A stretch of 64,000 nucleotides of DNA, from NCBI GenBank assembly GCA_002491565.1, contig DKWE01000050.1, positions 15,318 to 79,317 on the forward strand, in the 5' to 3' direction. The translations under genes and the position numbers were made by a program. The DNA is from Lachnospiraceae bacterium UBA7160 (lineage in GTDB: Bacteria > Bacillota > Clostridia > Lachnospirales > Lachnospiraceae). The notes beneath the pieces were generated by a model. That model ran no database searches. It saw only the letters and a list, made by a program, of their open reading frames with translations, and was not told the origin of the DNA. Positions 24,935 to 33,319 of the stretch are shown one piece after another (positions within the stretch are counted from its first letter, which is position 1; every line of letters starts with the position of its first letter).

Positions 24935-27172
24935 ATGGACGGACAGATTATCAGAGCTGAATATTCAGACATCATGCAGAAATCGTTCATTGATTACGCG
25001 ATGAGTGTCATCATTTCCCGCGCGCTGCCGGATGTGCGGGACGGGCTGAAGCCAGTGCAGCGCCGGGTGCTGTACGATATGTATGAGCTGGGGATCCGGT
25101 ACGACCGCCCGTATCGGAAATCTGCGCGTATTGTCGGGGATACCATGGGTAAATACCATCCGCATGGCGATTCTTCTATTTACGAGGCACTGGTGGTCCT
25201 GGCGCAGGATTTTAAGAAAGGTATGGCGCTCGTGGACGGCCATGGCAATTTCGGTTCTATCGAGGGCGACGGTGCGGCTGCCATGCGTTACACGGAGGCA
25301 AGGCTGCAGAAGGTAACGCAGGAGGCGTTCCTCGCGGATCTGGATAAGGATGTCGTGGATTTTGTGCCGAATTTTGACGAGACAGAGAAGGAGCCTTCCG
25401 TCCTTCCGGTGCGGATCCCGAATCTGCTGGTCAACGGCTCAGATGGAATCGCAGTCGGCATGGTAACAAGCATTCCTCCGCACAATCTTGGGGAGGTCAT
25501 CGACGCGGTAAAAGCGCTGATCCGAAACAGTAAATTGACAACGCGCGACCTGATGAAGTATATCAAGGGGCCGGATTTTCCAACCGGAGGCATTGTCGTG
25601 AATGAGGCGGAACTGGCGCAGATCTATGAGACCGGGCAGGGGAAAATCCGTCTGCGCGGCAGAGTGGAGGTCGAGCAGGTCAAGGGAGGCCGGGAACGTC
25701 TCGTCATCACGGAGATTCCCTATACCATGATGGGCGCGAATATCGGTAAATTTCTAAATGATGTGGCGGCTCTGGTGGAGACGAAGAAGACGACGGACAT
25801 CGTGGATATCTCAAATCAGTCCTCGAAGATGGGCATCCGCATTGTACTGGAGCTGAAGCGCGGCGCGGATGTGGAGCGCCTGAAAAATCTTCTGTACAAG
25901 AAGACGCGTCTGGAGGATACCTTCAGCGTCAATATGCTGGCAGTCGCGGAAGGGCGGCCGGAGACCTTAAGCCTGCGGCAGCTTCTGGAGCACCATGTGC
26001 AGTTTCAGCTGGATGTCAATGGCCGGAAATACCGGAACATGCTGGAGAAGGAAGAAAAGAAGCGCGAGGTGCAGGAAGGTCTGATCTATGCCTGCGATAT
26101 TATTGATCTGATTATCGAAATCCTGCGCGGAAGCCGCAGCAGGGAGCAGGTGAAGGAGTGCCTTGTGCACGGCGTTACCGACGGGATCCGGTTCAAGACG
26201 GCGAAGTCGAAGAAGGATGCGTCGAAGCTGCATTTTACAGAGCCCCAGGCAAACGCGATTCTGGATATGCGGTTGTACAAGCTGATCGGTCTTGAAATTG
26301 ATGTTCTGATGAAAGAGCATGAGGAGACGGTTCGGAATATTGCGAAGTATCAGGATATTCTGAACAACTATGATTCGATGGCGAATGTCATCATCAAGGA
26401 GCTGGATCATTACAAGAAGGAGTTCAGCCGTCCGCGCCGGACCGCGCTGGAAAATGCCGGCGAGATCGTGCTGGAGGAGCAGCAGGTGGAAGAAATGCCG
26501 GTGGTATTTCTGATGAATCGCTTTGGCTATGTGCGCACCATCGATGAAGCGGTCTATGAGAGAAATAAAGAGGCAGCAGATGCGGAGCACCGCTTTGTAC
26601 TGCACTGCCGGAATACAGACCGGGTCTGCATTTTTACCGATACGGGCAAGGCACATTTGCTGAAGCTGCTCGACGTGCCCTATGGGAAATTCCGCGACAA
26701 AGGGACGCCGCTGGACAATCTGTGCAACTATGACAGCAATGCGGAGAATTTTGTTGCGGTGATGGCGCTTAATGATATCCGGGATACGGTGCTGACCTTC
26801 GTGACCCGCCAGTCGATGCTGAAACAGGTAGAGGGCAGTGAGTTTGACGTCATATCGAAGCGGACGATTGCGGCGACGAAGCTGCAGGACGGTGACACGG
26901 TTCTGGCTGTTCACGCTGCCTCGGAGCAGGCGCATATCGTGTTGGCGTCAGAGGCCGGCTTTTTCCTGCGCTTTCCGGTGGCATCGATCCCTGTGAAGAA
27001 AAAGACGGCGGTCGGTGTCCGCGGGATGAAGCTTTCCGGGCAGGATACCGTGGAAGCAGTCTACTGGATCGAGAAGGATGGCGATACCGAGGTAAAGATC
27101 GGCGAAAAGACGCTGCAGCTGAACCGCCTGCGCATCGGGAGCAGGGATTCTAAAGGAACGAAGCAGAGATAG
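24935..27172 (+). CDS. parC: DNA topoisomerase IV subunit A (GyrA/ParC family)
   Basis: 745 aa from ATG 24935; a GTG 14 codons earlier would place the GGAAGGAG site inside the gene. The catalytic Tyr119 is in AAAMRYTEARL. In the quinolone-determining region KYHPHGDSSIYEAL, Ser80 and Glu84 match the wild-type residues and numbering of E. coli ParC. The C-terminal third is a short beta-pinwheel without the GyrA box (Q-R-R-G-G-K-G), which argues for decatenation rather than supercoiling. It is the breakage-rejoining partner of the preceding gene, 94 bases upstream. Confidence 0.88.
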   Translation: MDGQIIRAEYSDIMQKSFIDYAMSVIISRALPDVRDGLKPVQRRVLYDMYELGIRYDRPYRKSARIVGDTMGKYHPHGDSSIYEALVVLAQDFKKGMALVDGHGNFGSIEGDGAAAMRYTEARLQKVTQEAFLADLDKDVVDFVPNFDETEKEPSVLPVRIPNLLVNGSDGIAVGMVTSIPPHNLGEVIDAVKALIRNSKLTTRDLMKYIKGPDFPTGGIVVNEAELAQIYETGQGKIRLRGRVEVEQVKGGRERLVITEIPYTMMGANIGKFLNDVAALVETKKTTDIVDISNQSSKMGIRIVLELKRGADVERLKNLLYKKTRLEDTFSVNMLAVAEGRPETLSLRQLLEHHVQFQLDVNGRKYRNMLEKEEKKREVQEGLIYACDIIDLIIEILRGSRSREQVKECLVHGVTDGIRFKTAKSKKDASKLHFTEPQANAILDMRLYKLIGLEIDVLMKEHEETVRNIAKYQDILNNYDSMANVIIKELDHYKKEFSRPRRTALENAGEIVLEEQQVEEMPVVFLMNRFGYVRTIDEAVYERNKEAADAEHRFVLHCRNTDRVCIFTDTGKAHLLKLLDVPYGKFRDKGTPLDNLCNYDSNAENFVAVMALNDIRDTVLTFVTRQSMLKQVEGSEFDVISKRTIAATKLQDGDTVLAVHAASEQAHIVLASEAGFFLRFPVASIPVKKKTAVGVRGMKLSGQDTVEAVYWIEKDGDTEVKIGEKTLQLNRLRIGSRDSKGTKQR

Positions 27173-27211
27173 ACGAAGAGAAATAGAGAGCAGGAAAAAC
27201 AGAAGCCTGTT

Positions 27212-27651
27212 GTGAGTGATGACAGGATGCTGCTAACAGCGGCCGCTCCGATTGCAGTACGGACAGGAGCAGACTTTATTGAAGCATATCCAGATACCTT
27301 CGATGTAGTGATGTGGGTACTTTTTGATGAACGTACGGAGGGATTCCCGGATGTGGAATTTGACACAGAGGATGCCTTATGGGATATGTTTATGACGCTG
27401 TATATGGAGCATCCAGAAATCCAGTGTATCTTTGTGCTGGATGTCGTACTGGCACTTAGCAGCAACAGCCTGGATAATTACTGGACCAGTTCCGGGCCGT
27501 ATGATGAAATATTTTACTATATCCGCTTGCCAAAGCATCGGAAAAAATGTTGCGGGCGGCACTTGCCGGTGATACAGGTACAATGGAGCAGATATTGGAA
27601 CTGGCGCATGATAGGGCATACAGATATTCTATGTACAGAAGAACATTATGA
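27212..27651 (+). pseudogene. Mosaic remnant: macro-domain tail plus AAA-ATPase/DUF1703 tail
   Basis: Two unrelated pieces share one GTG-started frame. Codons ~20-45 (FIEAYPDTFDVVMWVLFDERT) resemble the last strand and helix of a macro-domain (ADP-ribose-binding) protein. Codons ~85-105 (SLDNYWTSSGPYDEIFYYI) resemble the conserved YWTSSGPYDEI segment of the DUF1703/AAA-ATPase_like family (PD-(D/E)XK-bearing ATPases abundant in gut Clostridia). The family's next segment continues in another frame from about 27526 (KASEKMLRAALAGDTGTMEQ) to a TGA at 27649-27651, showing a frameshift near 27525. Neither N-terminus is present. Matches are from recall of family patterns; the macro part is the less certain. 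Confidence 0.5.
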
Positions 27652-27722
27652 TAGAAACAGGAGGAATATTGATAAAAAGAGTGAAATCATTAGCTCAATT
27701 CCAGAGTTCAACGCAAAATAAA

Positions 27723-27753
27723 GAACCAATGCAAACATTTGTTTGATTGGTTC
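27723..27753 (+). terminator. Hairpin after the pseudogene
   Basis: GAACCAAT pairs with ATTGGTTC, continued by CAAAC/GTTTG around a four-base loop, with one bulged G. It is followed by CTTGATTGG rather than a pure U-run, so it is a moderate terminator or processing structure; the nearest intact upstream gene is parC. Confidence 0.4.
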
Positions 27754-27812
27754 CTTGATTGGTTTGAAATTACTAAGGTGCCGAAAACCCAGTAAAATCA
27801 AGGCTTTCTGAG

Positions 27813-27883
27813 AGCGGATAACGGGAATCGAACCCGCCTATCCAGCTTGGGAAGCTGGTGTTCTACCAATGAACTATATCCGC
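27813..27883 (-). tRNA. tRNA-Gly (anticodon CCC)
   Basis: On the minus strand the acceptor stem GCGGATA pairs with TATCCGC with discriminator T. The D arm holds TTCATTGGTAGAA, the anticodon arm is CCAGC-TTCCCAA-GCTGG (anticodon CCC, reading GGG), and the T arm holds GGGTTCGATTCCC. CCA is not encoded. It is flanked on one side by the pseudogene remnant, a common place for decaying insertions. Confidence 0.95.
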
Positions 27884-28137
27884 ATCGCTTCATTGCTTTT
27901 TCATTCTATCACAAAATCAGGAAAATGCAAGTACCAAATTGAAATTTTTTTCAAAAGATACAGTAGCCTTTTCGGGTAGGATGTGTTAAAATGAAAAAAG
28001 TAATCTGATAAGACCTTATGTAAGGTTGATACGGAGCTAAATGATGGGCAAAATGAATGGACAGCAAAGGCTCCCTGGAAAATGGTATCTGCATGGCAGG
28101 TTTGTCCTGCTCGGATACAGGAGGTAAAGGAGAGGGC

Positions 28138-29064
28138 ATGAGAAAAAATACAACACTGGTGATCATGGCAGCCGGGATCGGCAATCGGTTTGGAGAAGGC
28201 ATCAAGCAGCTGACGCCGTTTGGTCCGAGCGGGGAAATTATTATGGATTATTCGATCCATGACGCGATTGAGGCTGGGTTTGATCAGGTGGTTTTTGTTA
28301 CACGGAAGGAGATCTATCAGGATTTTAAGGAGATCATAGGAGACCGGGTTGCGAAGATTATTCCCGTTTCCTATGCATTTCAGGATATGTCGGACCTGCC
28401 GTCAGGCTATACAGTGCCAGAAGGCCGGAAGAAGCCCTGGGGGACCGGGCAGGCGATCCTGGCGTGCAAGGACATTGTGAAGAATCCGTTTGCGGTGCTC
28501 AACGCAGACGATTATTATGGAAAAGACGCGTTTCACAAGGTGCATGAGTATCTGGTGAATCAGGAGGAGACTACAGACGGAAAGTATCACTTCTGTATGG
28601 CGGGCTTTGTTTTGAAGAATACGCTGTCCGATCACGGCGGCGTGACGCGCGGCATTTGCCGGGTCAGCCCGTCCGGAGAGCTGTTGTCGATTCGGGAGAC
28701 ACACGGGATTGTGAAGACAGCAGAAGGAGCCGCTGTTTCAGGTGCGGATGGGTCGCTTGCTCCGTTGGATGCAGAGAGTCTGGTCTCGATGAACTTCTGG
28801 GGCTTTACGCCGGACTTTATTGAGGAACTGGAGCGGGGGTTTGTCCATTTCCTTGATGATCTTCCGGGGCAGGAATTGACAGCAGAATATCTGCTCCCAA
28901 CGATTGTGGACGGTTTGCTCAGGGAACACCGCGTGGATCTCTCTGTGCTTCCATCTCAGGATCACTGGTTTGGTGTTACCTACAAGGAGGATGTCCCGTT
29001 TGTGCGCGAGGCATTTCATGCATTGGTGGAGCAGGGAGTATATCCGAAGGCGCTGTTTCACTAA
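28138..29064 (+). CDS. Sugar nucleotidyltransferase family protein
   Basis: 308 aa. It opens with TTLVIMAAGIGNRFGEGIKQLTPFGPSGE, the nucleotide-binding loop of the NTP_transferase superfamily (the G-x-G-x-R then K-Q pattern), and has VLNADDYYGKDAF near residue 121, holding the metal-binding aspartates. KKPWGTGQAILACKD near 101 is another family block. Such proteins transfer a nucleotide to a sugar phosphate; the exact sugar is unknown, and similar single genes in Clostridia have not been characterised to my knowledge. ATG 28138 has a GGAGGTAAAGGAGAGG site. It stands alone between two tRNA genes. Confidence 0.75.
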   Translation: MRKNTTLVIMAAGIGNRFGEGIKQLTPFGPSGEIIMDYSIHDAIEAGFDQVVFVTRKEIYQDFKEIIGDRVAKIIPVSYAFQDMSDLPSGYTVPEGRKKPWGTGQAILACKDIVKNPFAVLNADDYYGKDAFHKVHEYLVNQEETTDGKYHFCMAGFVLKNTLSDHGGVTRGICRVSPSGELLSIRETHGIVKTAEGAAVSGADGSLAPLDAESLVSMNFWGFTPDFIEELERGFVHFLDDLPGQELTAEYLLPTIVDGLLREHRVDLSVLPSQDHWFGVTYKEDVPFVREAFHALVEQGVYPKALFH

Positions 29065-29072
29065 AATTTCTC

Positions 29073-29101
29073 TTTACAAGCAAGAACATTTCTAGTATAA
29101 T
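29073..29101 (+). promoter_or_regulatory. Promoter of tRNA-Pro
   Basis: TTTACA (29073-29078) and TATAAT (29096-29101), 17-base spacer, ending 10 bases before the mature tRNA. Confidence 0.75.
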
Positions 29102-29111
29102 AGAAATGTTC

Positions 29112-29185
29112 CGGGGTATGGCGTAGCTTGGTAGCGCGCTCGGCTGGGGGCCGAGAGGTCGCAGGTTCAAATCCTGTTGCCCCGA
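29112..29185 (+). tRNA. tRNA-Pro (anticodon GGG)
   Basis: The acceptor stem CGGGGTA pairs with TGCCCCG (one wobble) with discriminator A. The anticodon arm is CTCGG-CTGGGGG-CCGAG (anticodon GGG), and the T arm holds CAGGTTCAAATCCTG. CCA is not encoded; TTTTTCTTTT follows directly. Confidence 0.95.
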
Positions 29186-29232
29186 TTTTTCTTTTCTATA
29201 TTACAGTTTCCGATACAGCTTCCAAAAAGACA

Positions 29233-29389
29233 GGAGCATAGGCTTTGATTTTGCGTATCTGTTCAGTACCCTCACAGATACGAGCAAAGCTCCATGAAAT
29301 CACCTTGCAAACAAATTGGAGAACGGGTACAAGAAAGGAAAATTTGCATGTATGATATCCACTGACAGCCGTGAGCTGTTATTTTTTTG
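29233..29389 (+). other. Hairpin-bearing intergenic segment after tRNA-Pro
   Basis: The 376-base gap 29186-29561 holds no convincing gene. It contains a nine-base perfect stem CGTATCTGT/ACAGATACG (29254-29262, 29274-29282) enclosed by GGAGC/GCTCC (29233-29237, 29289-29293). At 29363-29381 there is a short ACAGC/GCTGT hairpin followed by TATTTTTTTGG, which looks like an intrinsic terminator. Together these could be a small RNA read from the tRNA-Pro promoter, or the trailer of that transcript. Confidence 0.3.
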
Positions 29390-29499
29390 GCTTTAATAGG
29401 AAAGCCTGAGTCAAAGTTGCAGTTGATGTCAGGAGCGTGTACGAAGTATGAATAGACTATGAACACTTTGGATAAAAACGAAAACAATCGGTAAAAGTG

Positions 29500-29528
29500 T
29501 TGAAAATTCTGAAATAGCGTACTATATT
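29500..29528 (+). promoter_or_regulatory. Promoter of the HPr gene
   Basis: TTGAAA (29500-29505) and TATATT (29523-29528) with a 17-base spacer, about 30 bases before the ATG. Confidence 0.6.
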
Positions 29529-29561
29529 AATAGAAATAATGCACGAAAAGGAGGGTATCAC

Positions 29562-29819
29562 ATGGTTAGCAGGACGTTGACCGTCAGCAACCCGTCAGGG
29601 CTGCACATCAGACCTGCGAGCGTACTTGTCAAAGCAGCTGACCGATGCCAGTCGAAGGTAGAGATCATTTACAAGTACAATATCATCAACGCAAGAAGTC
29701 TTCTGAACATTCTGGCTGCCTCGATTCCGAACGGGGCACAGATGGAGATCCGGTGTACCGGGCCGTCAGAAGCGCAGGATCTCGAAACAATGTTGGAAAC
29801 CATGAAACATCTGGAATAG
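29562..29819 (+). CDS. HPr-family phosphocarrier protein
   Basis: 85 aa. His15 in GLHIRPAS is the site phosphorylated by PTS enzyme I, and Ser46 in NARSLLN sits exactly where HPr kinase acts in Firmicutes, so both regulatory sites are present. The Ser46 surroundings differ from the usual KSIMGVMSL, so this may be an HPr-like (Crh-type or dedicated) paralogue rather than the main PtsH, although His15 argues against Crh. It has its own promoter and a GGAGGG site, with no PTS genes nearby. Confidence 0.88.
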   Translation: MVSRTLTVSNPSGLHIRPASVLVKAADRCQSKVEIIYKYNIINARSLLNILAASIPNGAQMEIRCTGPSEAQDLETMLETMKHLE

Positions 29820-29865
29820 AGAAAGAGGCAACGAATGATGGAATTGCGCGCAGAATGCCGAGGTA

Positions 29866-29914
29866 AAAGCGCCTGAACCCTGCTACTTGAGAGGCTGGAG
29901 GGGACAGGCGCTTT
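29866..29914. terminator. Terminator between the HPr gene and a convergent gene
   Basis: AAAGCGCCTG (29866-29875) pairs perfectly with CAGGCGCTTT (29905-29914) around a 29-base loop. The right arm overlaps the stop codon of the minus-strand gene, and on that strand the stem is followed by TTTT. Confidence 0.5.
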
Positions 29915-30308
29915 ACATTGCGTCTGTTTCGGTGCGGATCGCACGCTCATAGAAGAGCCCGGTCAAAAACCAGAGAGGCGCATAGTCGAGACGGATGACA
30001 CCGCCGATGGAAAGCGGGGCATCACTGTAGTCCCAGGGACAACAGTTTCGTTTTTTTAAGAAGGTGCCTGAAGTGTATTCGACAAGGAAAATGCACAGCA
30101 TGTAGACGAGCCCACGGGTAACGGTCCGGCATTTTTTCAGGCAGCGGGAAAGCGGCGCAAAAAGGGAAGCCATTCCGTAGATTGGGAACATTCTCAGAGA
30201 AGAAAAGCCCATCAGCTTCGGGTCATGCTGAAAAAAGGAGCCGAGCCCGGTCCAGAGGACCTCTATGCACCAGCCGAGCATGCCGCACTTGATAAAGTTC
30301 GATCTCAT
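29913..30308 (-). CDS. Small membrane protein, putative ABC-transporter-permease-like (CmpB) family
   Basis: 131 aa from the ATG at 30306-30308, which has an AAAGGATG site; the open frame extends 39 codons further upstream without one. Hydrophobic segments at ~8-28, ~45-60, ~70-90 and ~100-120. The pattern GWCIEVLWTG near the start and KRNCCPWDYSDAPLSIGGVIRLDYAPLW near the end fits the ABC_trans_CmpB (PF06541) family, a group of unknown function in which a W-D-Y-S motif is usual. The ABC-permease label for that family is historical. Ends in the shared hairpin with the HPr gene. Confidence 0.65.
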   Translation of the reverse strand: MRSNFIKCGMLGWCIEVLWTGLGSFFQHDPKLMGFSSLRMFPIYGMASLFAPLSRCLKKCRTVTRGLVYMLCIFLVEYTSGTFLKKRNCCPWDYSDAPLSIGGVIRLDYAPLWFLTGLFYERAIRTETDAM

Positions 30309-30455
30309 TGTTTTCACATCCTTTCCGAAACCTTTGCAGAATTGCAGGGCGCTCGTAGCGTTACTGTTCACGGTCATCCTGGCTGCGAACAATAACACGT
30401 TTCGCGATTTTCGTACATTCTGCATGAAAACTTCTACATTCCACTTCAGTCGGCG

Positions 30456-30498
30456 CTAACCGAACGTCCGCTGGATGTTCAGCGCTCCCGCGGGTTAG
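30456..30498. repeat. GC-rich nested inverted repeat in the region before pheA
   Basis: CTAACC (30456-30461) pairs with GGTTAG (30493-30498), enclosing a tight hairpin GAACGTCC-GCT-GGATGTTC and a CCCGCGGG palindrome. The gap 30309-30637 otherwise shows only a weak promoter-like TACAAT before pheA. The CCCGCGGG core also occurs in the intergenic DNA near 37198 and 53638, which hints at a dispersed element. Confidence 0.35.
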
Positions 30499-30637
30499 TG
30501 GAGGCGTTTTCCGCAACCTCGTTGTTACAGTATGCCCGTTTTTATGAAAATTTTTCGTGTCTTCTATGGAAAAGTATGCTACAATACGAAAGAGTCCAAA
30601 AGAGAAAAGTCAGTGGATGTGAAATGGAGAAAGAACA

Positions 30638-31768
30638 ATGAATCAGTTATTGGAATTGCGGGATCAGATCGATGTGATTGACCGCCAGATCGTAGAGCTA
30701 TTTGAGAAGCGGATGGATGTCTGCGCGGATGTCGCGCGCTATAAGATTTCAACTGGAAAGAAAGTCTTTGACAAAGAACGGGAAAAAGCGAAGCTGGCTG
30801 CCCTGAGTGAGCTGGCGCACGGAGATCTGAATCAGCACGGGGTGCAGGAGCTGTTCCAGCAGATCATGTCGATGAGCCGAAAGCTTCAGTACCAGCTGCT
30901 GGAGGAGAGCGGCGCAACCGGGCGGCTGCCGTTTATCGCAGTGGATGATATTGACCGGGAAAATATCCGTGTCGTTTTCCAGGGAGTAGAGGGCGCATAC
31001 AGCCATGCAGCGATGCGGGCCTACTTTGGAGAAGATGTCAACTGCTTCCATGTCCGGTCCTTTCGGGATGCGATGGAGGCGATTGCGGAGGGAGCTGCTG
31101 ACTATGCGGTGCTGCCGATTGAAAATTCCTCTGCGGGGATTGTAGCGGACAATTATGATCTGCTGGTGAATTTTGAGAATTATATCGTGGGTGAGCAGAT
31201 CGTAAAATGTGAGCATGCGCTGCTGGGCGTGCCGGGAACGAAGCTCTCAGACATCCAGACGGTGTATTCCCATCCGCAGGCGCTGTCCCAGTGTGCGGAG
31301 TATCTTGACCGGCATCTGGCATGGAGACAGATGCCGTACGATAACACGGCGCTCGCGGCGAAAAAGGTGGCGGAAGACGGCGATCCGTCCCAGGCAGCGG
31401 TGGCAAGCCGGTTTGCGGCCGAACTGTTCGGGCTGGACGTGCTGGAGGAGCACATCTATTATAATGAAAAGAATTCCACGCGTTTCATTGTGGTGACGAA
31501 TCAGAGAATCTTCCGGAGAAATGCGACGAAGATCAGCATCTGCTTTGAGACACCGCATTCCAGTGGGTCGCTGTATAATATATTGTCGCATATCATTTAT
31601 AACAATCTGAACATGAATAAGATTGAGTCACGGCCGATTCCGGGACGGAACTGGGAGTACCGTTTCTTTGTAGATTTTGATGGAAATCTAAACGACAGTG
31701 CAGTCAAGAATGCGCTGCGTGGGATCCGGGAAGAAGCGATTAATATGAAGATACTTGGCAATTATTGA
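30638..31768 (+). CDS. pheA: Bifunctional chorismate mutase / prephenate dehydratase
   Basis: 376 aa. Residues 1-85 are an AroQ-type chorismate mutase (LRDQIDVIDRQIVELFEKRM). From ~105 the dehydratase domain begins with VVFQGVEGAYSHAA and includes VLPIENSSAGIV and NSTRFIVV. From ~290 an ACT regulatory domain carries GSLYNILSHI and ESRPIPGRNWEYRFFVDF, the phenylalanine-binding GALV- and ESRP-type motifs. It converts chorismate to phenylpyruvate, with feedback by phenylalanine. A GGAGAAAG site precedes the ATG. The next gene starts 17 bases after the stop. Confidence 0.96.
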   Translation: MNQLLELRDQIDVIDRQIVELFEKRMDVCADVARYKISTGKKVFDKEREKAKLAALSELAHGDLNQHGVQELFQQIMSMSRKLQYQLLEESGATGRLPFIAVDDIDRENIRVVFQGVEGAYSHAAMRAYFGEDVNCFHVRSFRDAMEAIAEGAADYAVLPIENSSAGIVADNYDLLVNFENYIVGEQIVKCEHALLGVPGTKLSDIQTVYSHPQALSQCAEYLDRHLAWRQMPYDNTALAAKKVAEDGDPSQAAVASRFAAELFGLDVLEEHIYYNEKNSTRFIVVTNQRIFRRNATKISICFETPHSSGSLYNILSHIIYNNLNMNKIESRPIPGRNWEYRFFVDFDGNLNDSAVKNALRGIREEAINMKILGNY

Positions 31769-31785
31769 GTTAGGGAGCAGAGAAA

Positions 31786-33135
31786 ATGAAACAAAGCGGC
31801 GGAGCATTTGGAAGAATCAAAGAATTGATTTTGTATCGGAACATGGAGCGGGAAACCGTATTGGAGATGATGGCATGGATTGCCGGGCAATTGCCGGAAC
31901 ATCTGTGTGAGGGGAAGGAGTGTCTGACAGAGGAGGTGCGCAGCCGTTTCTACCTTTGCATGCACGATCTGGCGGAGCTGGCCGGACGGTACGGGTTTGA
32001 GGGAAATTTGTGGCATGCCTACCTGACGTTTTTACTGGTGAACCACGAAAATATTTTCACTACCTCCTGTGAGATTCGGGGAATCTCGGACGGAAGCCTT
32101 CTGGCGCTGGCACGCCATGATTATGCGATCTTCCGGGAATTGTTCGCGTTTGATTTTGCCAGGATTGAGCGGGCGCTGCAGGATGAGAGCTTCGAAGAAT
32201 TTCTGCACTACCGCAGAGCGCAGGAGACCGGCAAGCTCTTTAATCGCCGGATCCGGGACCGGATCTGCGAGCTGAGTGTGCAGCTGGCAGGTGCAGGTTC
32301 AACGGAGGAGTTTACAGATTACATGATTACATTTTACCGGGAATTTGGGGTTGGCAAGCTGGGCCTGCACAAAGCATTCCGGGTTGCGAAGACGGACGGG
32401 AGGGTGCAGATCGAGCCGATCACCAATATTGCACATGTCAATCTCGAAGATCTCGTAGGCTACGAGATTGCCAAGAAGAAGCTGATTGACAATACGGAGG
32501 CATTTGTTGCCGGCCGGCCGGCGAATAACTGCCTGCTGTTCGGAGACGCAGGTACTGGAAAATCATCGAGCATCAAGGCGATCCTGAACCGCTATTATGA
32601 CCGGGGGCTGCGGATGATTGAGATTTACAAGCATCAGTTCCAGGAACTGAATGAAGTCATTGCCCAGATTAAGAACCGGAATTATAAATTCATCATTTAC
32701 ATGGATGATCTGTCTTTCGAGGAGTTTGAGATCGAATACAAGTATTTGAAAGCGGTCATCGAAGGCGGCCTGGAGAAAAAACCGGAAAATATCCTGATCT
32801 ATGCGACCTCCAACCGCCGCCATCTGATCCGGGAGACGTTCCGGGATAATGAGGAGATGAGCAGTGACCTGCATTCGAACGACACGGTTCAGGAAAAGCT
32901 CTCGCTGGTGTCCCGCTTCGGCGTGACAATTTACTTCGGCTCACCGGATAAACGGGAGTTCCAGACCATCGTGCGGACGCTGGCGAAGCGGAATCAGGTG
33001 CGGATGCCCGAGGAGGAGCTGCTGGCAGAGGCGAATAAATGGGAATTGAGCCACGGCGGTCTTTCAGGGCGGACGGCACAGCAGTTCATCGATTATCTGC
33101 TTGGAATGCAGGCCGGCAGCGCGGAGCAGGGATGA
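31786..33135 (+). CDS. DUF815-family AAA ATPase
   Basis: 449 aa. The first ~200 residues are helical and variable. From ~220 the P-loop domain begins LEDLVGYEIAKKKLIDN, with Walker A FGDAGTGKSSS near 252, Walker B FIIYMDDLSF near 303, sensor YATSNRRHLIRE near 340 and a C-terminal lid ending LSGRTAQQFIDYLLG. This matches DUF815, a widespread AAA+ group without an established role. The gene follows pheA closely and precedes ppx and ppk on the same strand, so it may be co-expressed with them. ATP hydrolysis is expected; the substrate is unknown. Confidence 0.85.
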   Translation: MKQSGGAFGRIKELILYRNMERETVLEMMAWIAGQLPEHLCEGKECLTEEVRSRFYLCMHDLAELAGRYGFEGNLWHAYLTFLLVNHENIFTTSCEIRGISDGSLLALARHDYAIFRELFAFDFARIERALQDESFEEFLHYRRAQETGKLFNRRIRDRICELSVQLAGAGSTEEFTDYMITFYREFGVGKLGLHKAFRVAKTDGRVQIEPITNIAHVNLEDLVGYEIAKKKLIDNTEAFVAGRPANNCLLFGDAGTGKSSSIKAILNRYYDRGLRMIEIYKHQFQELNEVIAQIKNRNYKFIIYMDDLSFEEFEIEYKYLKAVIEGGLEKKPENILIYATSNRRHLIRETFRDNEEMSSDLHSNDTVQEKLSLVSRFGVTIYFGSPDKREFQTIVRTLAKRNQVRMPEEELLAEANKWELSHGGLSGRTAQQFIDYLLGMQAGSAEQG

Positions 33136-33319
33136 TTGCGGGAAACAGGTGCTGCCGCTGATCGACGGCAGGAACTGGATTGGAGTGCAGAGGCCGGGCA
33201 CATGAGCGCAGGCTATCTTATCGTTAGGGCATCTGCGCAGCATGGGGCATGGTTTCTATATCGTTGCGGTATCTGTAGAGCTGGCAGGTACGTATTAACA
33301 GGAAAGGCAGGGGGGAAGC

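Noticed and set aside
29272..29487. 71-codon minus-strand ORF between tRNA-Pro and the HPr gene
   Set aside because: It begins with a Cys/Phe-rich random-looking sequence without a ribosome site and crosses the hairpins of the region.
33136..33319. Small ORF between the DUF815 and Ppx/GppA genes
   Set aside because: No ribosome site, no hydrophobic or domain pattern, and it overlaps the next gene in another frame.
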